From Poriferisodalis sp965262965 (lineage in GTDB: Bacteria; Actinomycetota; Acidimicrobiia; Acidimicrobiales; Poriferisodalaceae), in contig NZ_OZ253573.1 in NCBI RefSeq assembly GCF_965262965.1, forward strand, positions 620,001 through 684,000: 64,000 nucleotides of DNA. The letters run 5' to 3'. Under the pieces are notes generated by a model. That model ran no database searches, was not told the origin of the DNA, and worked only from the letters and a program-made list of their open reading frames with translations. The first letter of the stretch is position 1. Every line of letters starts with the position of its first letter. This document shows, piece by piece, positions 34,510-43,489 of this stretch. The position numbers and the translations under genes are program-made.

Positions 34510-35307
34510 CTAGCTGTCGGCGACGACTGGCTCGAAGTTCGGATCGCGCTGCTCGACAAAGCTTTGGACGCCCTCTTTGAAGTCCGGACGACGGAGCGAT
34601 TCGCGCATGAGGGCGTTCGACTCTTCCAAGGCCTCGCTGCGCTCCATGTCGAGCTGACTCCACACCTGGCCCTTGATCTGCGCCATCGACCACGGAGCGC
34701 TGAATCGACCCAGATCGCGGGCGTAGCTGACCGCGGTCTCGAGGAGCTCGTCGGCGGGAACGACCCTGCTGACCACGCCCATTTCCTTGGCCTCTTCTGC
34801 GAGGAAGACGCGGCCCGACATGAGAATATCCAGCGCATTGGACGGCCCGACGACCCTGGGCAACATCCAGGCGACGCCGTGCTCGGCGATGAGACCGCGA
34901 CGCACGAACGCACTCGTGAACTTGGCCCCTTCTGCCGCAAATCGGACATCGCACATCATGGCGTGGACGAAGCCCAAGCCCGCGCATGCTCCGTTCACCG
35001 CAGCGACCACGGGCTTGGGGATCGACAAGGCGTAGTCGTGACGCTCCGCCCGCATCCGCGGGGCATCCGAACCCTCTCGCTGACCGCTGCTGATTCCCTG
35101 CAGGTTGTCCATGTCGGCACCAGCGCAGAATCCACGCCCGGCCCCGGTCACCACGATCGCGCGTACATCGGGATCAGCGCCAGCTCGATCGAGTGCGTCG
35201 AAGTAGCCCGTTCCAAGCTCGCCCGTCCAGGCATTCAACCGCTCCGGCCGGTTCAGCGTGATAACCGCCACGCCGTCGTCGGCCTCGTACAGCACCACTT
35301 CGCTCAT
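34510..35307 (-). CDS. Enoyl-CoA hydratase/isomerase family protein
   Basis: 265 residues with AGGAGG 7 bases before the ATG. Crotonase signatures: VITLNRPERLNAW, GRGFCAGADMDNLQG (oxyanion hole), KPVVAAVNGACAGLGF and RRGLIAEHGVAWMLPRVVG. A Glu is present in LIAEHG at a position used by hydratases. It probably hydrates an enoyl-CoA in fatty-acid or sterol breakdown; the exact substrate cannot be told. Monocistronic. Confidence 0.9.
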   Translation of the reverse strand: MSEVVLYEADDGVAVITLNRPERLNAWTGELGTGYFDALDRAGADPDVRAIVVTGAGRGFCAGADMDNLQGISSGQREGSDAPRMRAERHDYALSIPKPVVAAVNGACAGLGFVHAMMCDVRFAAEGAKFTSAFVRRGLIAEHGVAWMLPRVVGPSNALDILMSGRVFLAEEAKEMGVVSRVVPADELLETAVSYARDLGRFSAPWSMAQIKGQVWSQLDMERSEALEESNALMRESLRRPDFKEGVQSFVEQRDPNFEPVVADS

Positions 35308-35389
35308 AAGATTCCTCCTGCGACTCGCGGCTGCATCAACGCTACTCGCGCAGTGTCATCCGCTCAGCGAGAGGTCCATGGCTGCCACG

Positions 35390-35866
35390 TCACGAACGCG
35401 GCAGCTCCTCCGCCGTCACCGTGCCCATCGTGTCGCCGACTGAGATGCTGAGCGCTACGTCCATGCCCTCGGTCACGAAGCCGAAGAGGTTGTAAGCGGA
35501 CTGCAGCTTGGTGCGGCAGTCGTCAATGCAGATGAAGAACTGGCTGCCATTGGTGTCAGGTCCTGCGTTGGCCATGGCCACCGCGCCGAGCGTGTATTCG
35601 CCCTTCACGGGCTCGTCAGCAAAGCGATAGCCCGGACCGCCGCGGCCCGAGCCTTCAGGACAGCCGCCCTGAATCACGAAGTCCGGCACAACTCGATGGA
35701 AGGTCAACCCGGTGTAGTAGTCGTCGCGCGCCAGATTCACGAAGTTGTTGACCGTCGCCGGCGCGAGTTGCGGGTCGAGATCCATCACGATGGGGCCCTT
35801 GGACGTGTCCAAGGTGACTCGCCAGATCGAATCGGTGTTGATGTTCATTGCGGGTGCTGCGGGCAT
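35390..35866 (-). CDS. Cyclophilin-type peptidyl-prolyl cis-trans isomerase
   Basis: 158 residues; a second ATG at 35848 is equally possible. Catalytic FHRVVPDFVIQGG at 56-68, then VAMANAGPDTNGSQFFI, the family's best-kept segments. No signal peptide, so it should assist folding in the cytoplasm. Confidence 0.92.
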   Translation of the reverse strand: MPAAPAMNINTDSIWRVTLDTSKGPIVMDLDPQLAPATVNNFVNLARDDYYTGLTFHRVVPDFVIQGGCPEGSGRGGPGYRFADEPVKGEYTLGAVAMANAGPDTNGSQFFICIDDCRTKLQSAYNLFGFVTEGMDVALSISVGDTMGTVTAEELPRS

Positions 35867-35913
35867 GAGCGAGCGACGCTACCCGCAGCGCCGCACGATC
35901 GCAGTGCTGGACG

Positions 35914-37632
35914 TCAGTCAGTAGAGCGAAGCGTGTGCCCGGCCAGTGCGCCGGTGTGCTCGCCGTCGCGCATGAAGACCTTGCCATTGACGAGCGTGGC
36001 CGAGTAGCCCGCACCGCGCTGGATGTACCGACCCGCCCCGCCTGGGAAGTCATAGACGTACTCGGGACCCGACAACGAGAGATGCTCGAGGTCGATGACG
36101 TTCACGTCGGCGTACCGGCCCGCCTGCAGGCGACCTCGGTCAGTGAGCCCGAAGAGGTCCGCCGTGTCCGAGGTGATCCGGCGAACGCCCTCTTCGATGC
36201 CGAAGAACCCGCTGTCGCGTACCCAATGGCTCAAGAAGAACGTGGGCTGGCTGGAGTCCATGATCTGTCCGACGTGCGCCCCGGCGTCGGCGAGGCCCAT
36301 CACGATTGAGTCGTGGCTGAGCATCCGCTCGATGGCGTCGAAGTCCTGGTTGAGAATCGGAAGGCTCAGCATCACCGAGCCTTCCGAACGGTCGGTGACG
36401 TCGAGGAATAGCTCGACAGGACTCACGCCGGCCGCAGCGGCCTGAGCCTCGAGCGTGTCGTCTGGTCCGATCCGGTAGTTCGGATTTACCGCATCGAGCA
36501 GGTACAGCCGGCTCAAGTCGACCAGCGAGTTCGCCATTCCGGTGGATTGGCCGTCCGAGGCTTTGGCCTCAGCCACGAGCTGCTTGCGCGTCGCCGGATC
36601 GCGAATCACCGCGAGCTTCTCCGCGACGGTCAGGCCTCGCAGCGAGCGCCACGTCTGCCCCGCGCGGTCCCACGGCGTTCGGTGCCCGATGCCGAGCACG
36701 ACGCCGATGGCACGGCAGGTCGTCTGCGGCCGCAGCAGCCCACCGGCGGCGTTCTGGTCGCTCACATAACCCAGCACGAGATCGCTCATCTCGGGCTTTC
36801 GGGCCGAGTACACCAAGCCGAATGTGGAGGGCTGCCCGCTTCGACGCGTGATCTCGCCGAGCACCTCGATCTCGTGGCGTCCTCCAGCGAAATCCGGGCC
36901 GGCCGCTTCGAATCGCGGCGCGGACTCGAACACTCCGCGGCCGTGTCGCCCGAGAACGTCGCCGAACGCGTACAGCTCGTCATCGTCGGCGAACGTGCCA
37001 GGGATCGGTCGCCCATCGGGTGTGCGGTGCAGCAACGTGCGCGACGTCGAGAATCCCAGCGCTCCCGAACCCATTGCCTCGTCGACGAGCTCGCACATGG
37101 CTGCTACTTGCTCAGGCGACGCGGGACGCTCTTCGAGGCTGTCGGGGCCCATCGTGTGCCAGCGCACGGCAACGTGGCCGACCATGCCGCCCGCGTTGAT
37201 GCCCTTCGGCATGCCGTCCAGGAACGACAGGTATTCGCCATAGCTGCGCCAGTCCCAGGGCAAGCCCTCCATGATCGAGCGCTTGGGGATGTCCTCGACC
37301 GACTCCATCACTTCGGCGATGTAGGTGATGTCGGCGGTCTTCACCGGTGCGAACGTGACGCCGCAGTTGCCCATCACCACCGAGGTCACGCCGTGCCAGC
37401 ACGAGCTGGAACCGATGGGATCCCAGGCCAGCTGAGCATCGAGATGGGTGTGAATGTCGACGAACCCTGGAGTGACGACCTTGCCGGCCGCGTCGAGCTC
37501 AGTTCGTCCGGGCGCGTCGACCTCGCCGACTGAGGTGATGCGCTCGTCGTCGATGGCCACATCGGCCACCGCGCCCGCAGCACCCGTCCCGTCTACTACC
37601 AGTCCGCCTCGAATGACTACGTCGTGCGACAT
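35914..37632 (-). CDS. N-acyl-D-amino-acid deacylase family amidohydrolase
   Basis: 572 residues from the ATG at 37632. The in-frame extension to 38235 covers the divergent lipoprotein gene and is rejected. Metal-site motifs: GFVDIHTHLDAQ, VTSVVMGNCGVTFAP with the D-aminoacylase Cys, GMVGHVAVR, and DAGAHVGQIMD. The C-terminal beta domain ends with GRYADVNVIDLE. It probably removes an acyl group from a D-amino acid or cuts a related cyclic amide. Confidence 0.87.
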   Translation of the reverse strand: MSHDVVIRGGLVVDGTGAAGAVADVAIDDERITSVGEVDAPGRTELDAAGKVVTPGFVDIHTHLDAQLAWDPIGSSSCWHGVTSVVMGNCGVTFAPVKTADITYIAEVMESVEDIPKRSIMEGLPWDWRSYGEYLSFLDGMPKGINAGGMVGHVAVRWHTMGPDSLEERPASPEQVAAMCELVDEAMGSGALGFSTSRTLLHRTPDGRPIPGTFADDDELYAFGDVLGRHGRGVFESAPRFEAAGPDFAGGRHEIEVLGEITRRSGQPSTFGLVYSARKPEMSDLVLGYVSDQNAAGGLLRPQTTCRAIGVVLGIGHRTPWDRAGQTWRSLRGLTVAEKLAVIRDPATRKQLVAEAKASDGQSTGMANSLVDLSRLYLLDAVNPNYRIGPDDTLEAQAAAAGVSPVELFLDVTDRSEGSVMLSLPILNQDFDAIERMLSHDSIVMGLADAGAHVGQIMDSSQPTFFLSHWVRDSGFFGIEEGVRRITSDTADLFGLTDRGRLQAGRYADVNVIDLEHLSLSGPEYVYDFPGGAGRYIQRGAGYSATLVNGKVFMRDGEHTGALAGHTLRSTD

Positions 37633-37822
37633 CTCAGTTCCCCAATGTGCAGCCGGTGCTTCGACGTTCCAGCATAGATCTGCGGTTCCGGGCGCCGCTG
37701 ATTCGAACACGCGCGCGAAGCGAACTGCGTCACGCAGATCGATCGATCGCCGAAGCCGCTGCTGCAGCGCTCGCGGCGGACTGTCTCCGCGCACCCGAGC
37801 GCTGTTCGGTACTCTCAAATGG

Positions 37823-38566
37823 ATGCCGCCATCCCGACAAAGGGCGTTCGCCGTGCAACATCTCGACAGCCGCAGCAACCGTAGGACCCGGCAGCGGCCC
37901 GCCGCGTGGCGTGTTCTCGCTGCAGCGGGCGCCGTAGCGCTGCTCGCCAGCGCGTGCGGATTGCTCAGCAGTGACACCACCGACACGACGACCACCACCG
38001 CCATGGACCAAGACATGTCGATGGACGACAGCAATCCCAGCATCGTCACTGCAGCAACGCCCACGACGGTCGCCGGCGACGCCATGTCCGGCACCGACGA
38101 AGAGCCCGAAGGCCCGAGCGTGAGCACCGAGTCGAAGCTGTCGACAGCTGGCTTGGGCCCGATCCAGATCGGGCACTCGCTCGAAGACGCGCGAACGGCT
38201 GCTGGAGCCCTGTTGATCGCCGTTCCTGGCGGCACTGATTCGTGCCGCTACTACACGGTCCAGAACGGCCCCGAAGGTGTCCGGTTCCTCGCTGTCAATT
38301 CCGAGATCGTGCGCGTCGACATCGATTCCGGTCCGATCACCACGATCTCGGGCTACGGCATCGGCTCCACTCGGAGTCAGATCGTCGAAGCGTTCGGCGA
38401 CCGGATCGAAGACGGTCCCGGTCTGGCGGCAATCCAGTACGTCCCCGTCGATACTCCAGATATCGATAAGCGAGTCGTGTGGGAGGTCGACGAGGCGGGC
38501 GCGGTGACATCCCTTCGTTCAGGCCGGCTGCCACACATCGAACCACGAGTGGCCTGCACCGGCTGA
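37823..38566 (+). CDS. Lipoprotein of unknown function
   Basis: 247 residues from the ATG at 37823 (a GTG at 37853 is an alternative). A basic start, hydrophobic stretch and LLASACG give a type II signal with Cys as the lipid site. A Thr/Asp/Met-rich linker (with DQDMSMDD) is followed by a domain with GPIQIGHSLEDARTAAG, SCRYYTV and TTISGYGIGSTRSQIVEAF. This repeated G-I-G-x-S/T pattern resembles BLIP/SmpA-like folds in secreted actinobacterial proteins. Function unknown. Confidence 0.75.
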   Translation: MPPSRQRAFAVQHLDSRSNRRTRQRPAAWRVLAAAGAVALLASACGLLSSDTTDTTTTTAMDQDMSMDDSNPSIVTAATPTTVAGDAMSGTDEEPEGPSVSTESKLSTAGLGPIQIGHSLEDARTAAGALLIAVPGGTDSCRYYTVQNGPEGVRFLAVNSEIVRVDIDSGPITTISGYGIGSTRSQIVEAFGDRIEDGPGLAAIQYVPVDTPDIDKRVVWEVDEAGAVTSLRSGRLPHIEPRVACTG

Positions 38567-38609
38567 GCAACCGGGCTTCTGCCGGCACAACAGCCGCCTG
38601 CGGCCCAGA

Positions 38610-38666
38610 TGGCCCAGTCAGTCTCAGCGGGCCCCGACCCAAGCTGGCCCAGTCAGTCTCAGCGGG
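38610..38666 (+). repeat. 22-bp direct repeat overlapping the peptidase stop
   Basis: An identical 22-bp sequence starting TGGCCCAGTCAGTCTCAG occurs at 38610-38631 and 38645-38666 (period 35). The second copy contains the stop codon of the minus-strand M20 peptidase gene; the first lies downstream of it. Confidence 0.85.
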
Positions 38667-40023
38667 AGACGGCGTCGCCCAGGTGGTGGACCACGTCGAT
38701 CCACAGCTGAGTGGTCAGCGCCAGTGAGTCGATGTCGACGCGCTCGTCGTTGCCGTGGAAGCGCGTCATGAAGTCGCTTGAGTTCACCCGGTCGCTGAAC
38801 AGCCCAGCACCGTAGGCAACTGCGCCCTTGTGCCGGAAGAAGCGAGCGTCGGTGGCACCGACGATCAGCTGCGGCATCAGCACAGCGCCGGGATGCGCCT
38901 TCGCCATCAATTCCCCCAAGAGTTGCCACATCGGCGTATTCGTCGGCGAAAAGCTCGCTGGATCGTCATGGAGATGCTCGATCTCGACCTCGTCGAACAG
39001 GTCGCCGAGTGCGGCGCGCAGGTGATCGTCCACGACGGTGGGATCGCCTGGGGCGGTACGGATGTCGACTTCGATCTCGACCCGGTCGGGGATGATGTTG
39101 GTCTTGTCGCCGCCCGTGACGACGTTCGGGCTGAACGTCGTGTGGCTGCAGGCATGCAGGTGGCGGGCGAGACCGGGCGACTCAATCCTCGCGACGGCGT
39201 CCCACACACGTCGGGGATCCAGCAGCGCCTCGCGTGTCTCGTCGTCCACGTTCAGCGTCGACACGTGGTGCTGCCACATCTCGGTGAGCTGGGCTGCCGG
39301 CCGGTACTCGGCGATGCGCCGCACGATCTCGGCCGCCTTGATCAACGCGTTGTCGGTGCCGAACGGCATCGAGCCGTGACTGGGGGTCCCCCGCACCGTG
39401 AGCCTCCGCCACCCGAGGCCTTTTTCCCCTGCTGAGAGCGTGAGCTTCGTTCCTTGCGGCGTGTGCGTGGGGATGCCGCCGAATTCGGTGAGGACGTAGT
39501 CACAGGCGATCGCGTCCCAATGGTGTTCGGCCATCCACTTGGCGCCGTAGGTACCGCCAGCTTCCTCGTCAGCCACGCCGAAATAGATGAGATCGCCCGT
39601 CGGACGAAAGCCGCTGTCCGCTATGTGGCGGAATGCAATCGCCATCGACGAGGTGAGGTTCAGCATGTCGACGGCTCCGCGGCCCCAGACCTCACCGTCG
39701 ATGAGTTCGCCTCCGAAGGGATCCCGACTCCACCCGTCTGCGTTGACGGGGACGACATCGGTGTGGCCCATCAGACAGAGCTTGGGGGCGCTCGGATCGC
39801 TGCCCTCGATGCGAGCGACCATCGAGCGGCGTCCGGGTTCTGACTCGAAGCGTTCGACCTCCACGCCAGGGCCCTCAACAAGAGTCTGCAGGAGGTCGCT
39901 GTTGCGGATCTCCTCGCCGGAGGTGACAGTCCCGTCGTTCACGCAGGCATTTCGGATCATCTGCGCCAGCAGATCGACGGTCTGGTTGGTCAACGCGGGA
40001 TTGGTGTGGCTCAGGTCGCCCAT
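38659..40023 (-). CDS. M20-family metallopeptidase (dipeptidase / deacylase)
   Basis: 454 residues from the ATG at 40023, inside a longer frame. Metal-site motifs: LCLMGHTDVVPVN, GRGAVDMLNLTSSMAIA, GVADEEAGGTYGA with the catalytic Glu, and the dimerisation-domain signal RGTPSHGSMPFGTDNAL. It hydrolyses short peptides, N-acyl amino acids or similar amides with two Zn2+. Divergent from the acyl-CoA dehydrogenase at 40073. Confidence 0.9.
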   Translation of the reverse strand: MGDLSHTNPALTNQTVDLLAQMIRNACVNDGTVTSGEEIRNSDLLQTLVEGPGVEVERFESEPGRRSMVARIEGSDPSAPKLCLMGHTDVVPVNADGWSRDPFGGELIDGEVWGRGAVDMLNLTSSMAIAFRHIADSGFRPTGDLIYFGVADEEAGGTYGAKWMAEHHWDAIACDYVLTEFGGIPTHTPQGTKLTLSAGEKGLGWRRLTVRGTPSHGSMPFGTDNALIKAAEIVRRIAEYRPAAQLTEMWQHHVSTLNVDDETREALLDPRRVWDAVARIESPGLARHLHACSHTTFSPNVVTGGDKTNIIPDRVEIEVDIRTAPGDPTVVDDHLRAALGDLFDEVEIEHLHDDPASFSPTNTPMWQLLGELMAKAHPGAVLMPQLIVGATDARFFRHKGAVAYGAGLFSDRVNSSDFMTRFHGNDERVDIDSLALTTQLWIDVVHHLGDAVSR

Positions 40024-40072
40024 AGGAGCGATGTTACGGCCGCTGCCTGGGCCCACGGCTACCGTGTGGCCG

Positions 40073-41197
40073 ATGGAAACCGCCACCGAGGCCGGTTTGA
40101 GAGAATTCCGCGCCGAAACGGCGCTCTTCCTGCGAGAGGCAACCGACGCTGGCGCCGCCTGCGGGGCCTACGGAGCGATTCTTGTGCCTGCGCTCCACGA
40201 GCCGGCCCGACGCTGGCAGCGATACTGCTACGACCACGGTTGGACCGGACTGCATTGGCCCGCCGAACACGGAGGCCGCGGCCTCACCCGTGCACACACA
40301 GGCGTATGGATGGAGGAATGCGAGCGCGCCGGCGTCGCGCCGTACCTGAACCTGCAAGGCATCGTGCTGGCAGGCGAAGCAATCATGCGCACCGGCACCG
40401 AACGACAGCGAGAAGAGTTCCTGCGGCCCACGCTCACGGGCGAGATGCTCTGGTGCCAGCTGTTCAGCGAACCTGGTGCGGGGTCCGATCTCGGCGGACT
40501 CGGATCCGCAGCGGTGCCTGACGGCAACCGATTCGTGCTCAACGGGCAGAAGGTGTGGTCCTCGAACGCCCAGTTCGCCGAGTACGGCATCCTGATGGCG
40601 CGCACCGAGCCCGACGCGCCGAAGCACCGCGGCATCAGCTTTTTCCTGCTGGACATGAAGCTCCCGGGTGTCGAAGTGCGCCCGATCCAGCAGATGACGG
40701 GCGATCGGGAGTTCTGCGAGGTGTTCTTCGACGACGTCTGTGTGCCAGCCGAAGCGCTGCTGGGCGACCGAGGCGGCGGCTGGGGCGTGGCTATGGCCGT
40801 GCTTGAAGACGAGCGCAGCGGTGCAGGGTCCTCGGGTGTCATCAGCCTTCGCAAGCGCCTAGCGCAGATGGTCGACGCGGCGGGCAATGCCGGCCCGCTG
40901 GGGCGGCAGTCTGTGGCCGATCTGCTTGCACGCGGGCGTGCGCTGGCCGCATTGATGGAATTGCACGGTGCTGATCCGCGCATGGCTCCCGTGTCGAAAC
41001 TCGCCAACAGCGAACTCGGCTACGACGAGGTTGCGGTCGGAACCAGCCTGCGCGGCGCCGACGCGATGCTGGCGGGCACCGAGACCGATGCCTTCCTATA
41101 CGCGCCGGGAATGCGCATCGCCGGCGGCACGAGCGAGATCCAGCGCAACATCATCGGCGAACGAGTGCTGGGACTGCCCCGCGAGCCCTCTGCGTAG
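40073..41197 (+). CDS. Acyl-CoA dehydrogenase
   Basis: 374 residues from the ATG at 40073. Signatures: LHWPAEHGGRGLT, LWCQLFSEPGAGSDLGGL for FAD binding, GQKVWSSNAQFAEYGILMAR and RIAGGTSEIQRNIIGERVLG. The family normally has two domains of this size. It should introduce a double bond into an acyl-CoA, passing electrons to ETF. Followed 71 bp on by the LLM oxidoreductase. Confidence 0.9.
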   Translation: METATEAGLREFRAETALFLREATDAGAACGAYGAILVPALHEPARRWQRYCYDHGWTGLHWPAEHGGRGLTRAHTGVWMEECERAGVAPYLNLQGIVLAGEAIMRTGTERQREEFLRPTLTGEMLWCQLFSEPGAGSDLGGLGSAAVPDGNRFVLNGQKVWSSNAQFAEYGILMARTEPDAPKHRGISFFLLDMKLPGVEVRPIQQMTGDREFCEVFFDDVCVPAEALLGDRGGGWGVAMAVLEDERSGAGSSGVISLRKRLAQMVDAAGNAGPLGRQSVADLLARGRALAALMELHGADPRMAPVSKLANSELGYDEVAVGTSLRGADAMLAGTETDAFLYAPGMRIAGGTSEIQRNIIGERVLGLPREPSA

Positions 41198-41268
41198 AGT
41201 CCGCCAGAGACTGGCCGCAACACTTGGCCGTCACACCTGCCCGCAACCCTTGATCGAGGAGACCACAC

Positions 41269-42552
41269 GTGACCGTGAAGTTCTGCTGGTTCAACCTGAT
41301 GCCATGGCCAGACCTGCCCGACGACTTCAAGACCGAGCATCGATCGGTCTGGGTCGACATCGACAGCTCGCTGTTCGATCCTGAGCGGGCGAACGGCGTC
41401 TACCACGAGTACATGGACCAGCTCGAGTTCGCCGATGAACTCGGCTTCGACGGCATCGGCGTCAACGAGCACCACCAGAACGGTTACGGGATCATGCCGA
41501 GCCCGAACATCATCGCAGCGGGCCTGGCGCGACGCACCTCGCAGGCTGCCATCTGCGTGATCGGAAATTCCATCGCGCTGTACAACCCGGCGCACCGTGT
41601 CGCCGAAGAGTTCGCGATGCTCGACTGCCTCAGCGGTGGTCGGTTGGTGGCGGGTTTCCCGGTCGGCACGCCGATGGACACCAACTTCACCTACGGTCAG
41701 ATTCCCGCGCTGACCCGCGAGAAGTACTACGAGGCCCACGACCTCATCATGGAAGCGTGGACGAACCCCGACGTCTTCGCCTTTGACGGCAAGTACAACC
41801 AGCTGCGGTACGTCAATTGCTGGCCGAAGCCGATCCAGAAGCCGCACCCGCCGATCTACATCCCTGGCGGTGGCTCGATCGAGACATGGGACTTCTGCCT
41901 CGAGCGTGACTACAACTACTCGTACCTGAGCTTCAACGGCTATCTGGCGGGCCAGACCCTCATGGACGGCTATTGGAACCGGGTCGCGGAAATGGACAAG
42001 AGCGAGACGCCCGGCCGAGCCGGCTTTGCGCAGATCATCTGCACCGCCGCCACCGATGAAGAGGCTGAAGAGCTGTACAGCGAGCACATGCTGTATTTCT
42101 TCAACCGCTGCCTGCACGTGTTTCCAGGGTTTGCCGATCCGCCCGGCTACCGAACCGTCAAGACCATCCAGGCCGGCAAGCTCGACCAGTTCCGCAAGGA
42201 GAACCAGGCGCTGTTCAAGCGACTGACCTGGAAGGACCTCGTCGAGGGCGGCTACGTGATCGCCGGCTCGCCTGACACGGTCCGAGAGCGCACGGAGGAC
42301 ATGATCAAGCGCCTGCGCGTTGGCACCGTGTTCTGCCTGCTGCATATGGGGAACATGCCGGATTGGAAGACCCGCTATTCGAGCCAGCTCTTCGCCGAGA
42401 AGGTCATGCCGGGACTGCGCGACATCTGGGGCGACCAGTTCGCAGATGCATCCGATTGGTGGTGCAAGCCGCTGGAAGACCGGGTTCGGCCTGAACAGAC
42501 GTTCCCCGATGCCCGCCGCTATCCCGAGGCGAACGGCGGAGCTTCGGCATGA
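41269..42552 (+). CDS. LLM-class flavin-dependent oxidoreductase
   Basis: 427 residues from a GTG with GAGGAG 8 bases upstream. Luciferase-like TIM barrel: DELGFDGIGVNEHHQNGYG, NPAHRVAEEFAMLDCLSGGR, PHPPIYIPGGGS and YVIAGSPDTVRERTEDMIK. Such proteins use FMNH2 or F420H2; the organism makes F420 (fbiC at the window start). A monooxygenase or dehydrogenase role on a small organic acid or ketone is likely. The gene overlaps the hydrolase by 4 bp. Confidence 0.9.
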   Translation: MTVKFCWFNLMPWPDLPDDFKTEHRSVWVDIDSSLFDPERANGVYHEYMDQLEFADELGFDGIGVNEHHQNGYGIMPSPNIIAAGLARRTSQAAICVIGNSIALYNPAHRVAEEFAMLDCLSGGRLVAGFPVGTPMDTNFTYGQIPALTREKYYEAHDLIMEAWTNPDVFAFDGKYNQLRYVNCWPKPIQKPHPPIYIPGGGSIETWDFCLERDYNYSYLSFNGYLAGQTLMDGYWNRVAEMDKSETPGRAGFAQIICTAATDEEAEELYSEHMLYFFNRCLHVFPGFADPPGYRTVKTIQAGKLDQFRKENQALFKRLTWKDLVEGGYVIAGSPDTVRERTEDMIKRLRVGTVFCLLHMGNMPDWKTRYSSQLFAEKVMPGLRDIWGDQFADASDWWCKPLEDRVRPEQTFPDARRYPEANGGASA

Positions 42553-43424
42553 CTGCGCCCAAGACCGCCACTGCCGAGGCCGCCACTGGGTTGTTCAGCG
42601 AGATGGCGTTCAGCGAGGTCGTCGTCACGACCCGGCGTTCGGTCACTGCACCCGTGCGCGTCTACGAACCTGCCGCAGGCGCCGCCGCGAGCACCGCCAC
42701 GGTGCTCGCGCTGCACGGTGCCGGCGGATGGCTGGCGAACGAGCCCGTGCTCGATGGGCTGGTCGACGCGGGATTCCGGGTCGTGGCCCCGGTTTGGCCC
42801 GCCTGGAGCGAGCACACCGACGAGGATCGCCTGTCGGACATGCTCGACTTCGCGCTGCACGGCTGGGACGTCGCGACCGAGATGGGTTTGGTCGACGGTG
42901 GCCTTCACCTCGTGGGCCACTCGATGGGCGGCATGATCGCAGCCGAGATGTCGGCGCTTGCACCGCAGTCTGTGGGCCGAATGGCGCTGATGTGCCCGGC
43001 AGGGATGTGGCTGGCGGATCACCCGATCCCCGACATTTTCGCGATGCTGCCCTACCAGTTGGCCGAGGTGCTCTTCGCCGACCCCAACGTGGGAGAGGAA
43101 GTCCTTACCGGGGGTGCCGACTTCTCCGACAACGCCACGCTCACCCGCTTCATGGTGGCCAGGGCTCGCCAGCAAGGCATGGCCGGCAAGATCCTGTTTC
43201 CGATCCCCAACCGGCGCTTCTCCGAACGCGCCTATCGCGCAACGGTGCCGACGCTGCTTGTATGGGGTCGGCAGGACCGACTGATTCCGCCCGCCTATGC
43301 AGATGCCTGGCAAGCCGCTTTGCCCGACGCGTCGGTCCGCCTCGTTGACGGGGCCGGTCACATGCTCCCGTATGAGCAGCCCGCCGCCGCCGTCGACGCC
43401 ATCACAGCTCACCTGCGCCGGTAA
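42549..43424 (+). CDS. Alpha/beta hydrolase
   Basis: 291 residues; start overlaps the LLM gene stop (ATGA). HGAGGWLANEP near the oxyanion hole, nucleophile Ser in LVGHSMGGM, Asp in VWGRQDRLIPP and His in DGAGHMLPYEQP. With the LLM enzyme and acyl-CoA dehydrogenase it forms a probable catabolic operon, in which it could hydrolyse an ester or lactone made by the oxygenase; that is inference. Confidence 0.87.
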   Translation: MTAPKTATAEAATGLFSEMAFSEVVVTTRRSVTAPVRVYEPAAGAAASTATVLALHGAGGWLANEPVLDGLVDAGFRVVAPVWPAWSEHTDEDRLSDMLDFALHGWDVATEMGLVDGGLHLVGHSMGGMIAAEMSALAPQSVGRMALMCPAGMWLADHPIPDIFAMLPYQLAEVLFADPNVGEEVLTGGADFSDNATLTRFMVARARQQGMAGKILFPIPNRRFSERAYRATVPTLLVWGRQDRLIPPAYADAWQAALPDASVRLVDGAGHMLPYEQPAAAVDAITAHLRR

Positions 43425-43489
43425 GCGTCAAGCGTCGGAGATCGCGCAGTGGCGCACGCGAACGCTCCGTTGCCCGCGGCGGGCAGTGC

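Noticed and set aside
37633..38235. 201-residue N-terminal extension of the D-aminoacylase-like gene
   Set aside because: It overlaps the divergent lipoprotein gene and its sequence is not family-like; MSHDVVIRGG at 37632 is the expected amidohydrolase start.
41020..42345. 441-codon minus-strand open frame
   Set aside because: Antisense to the LLM oxidoreductase and acyl-CoA dehydrogenase; no recognisable domain.
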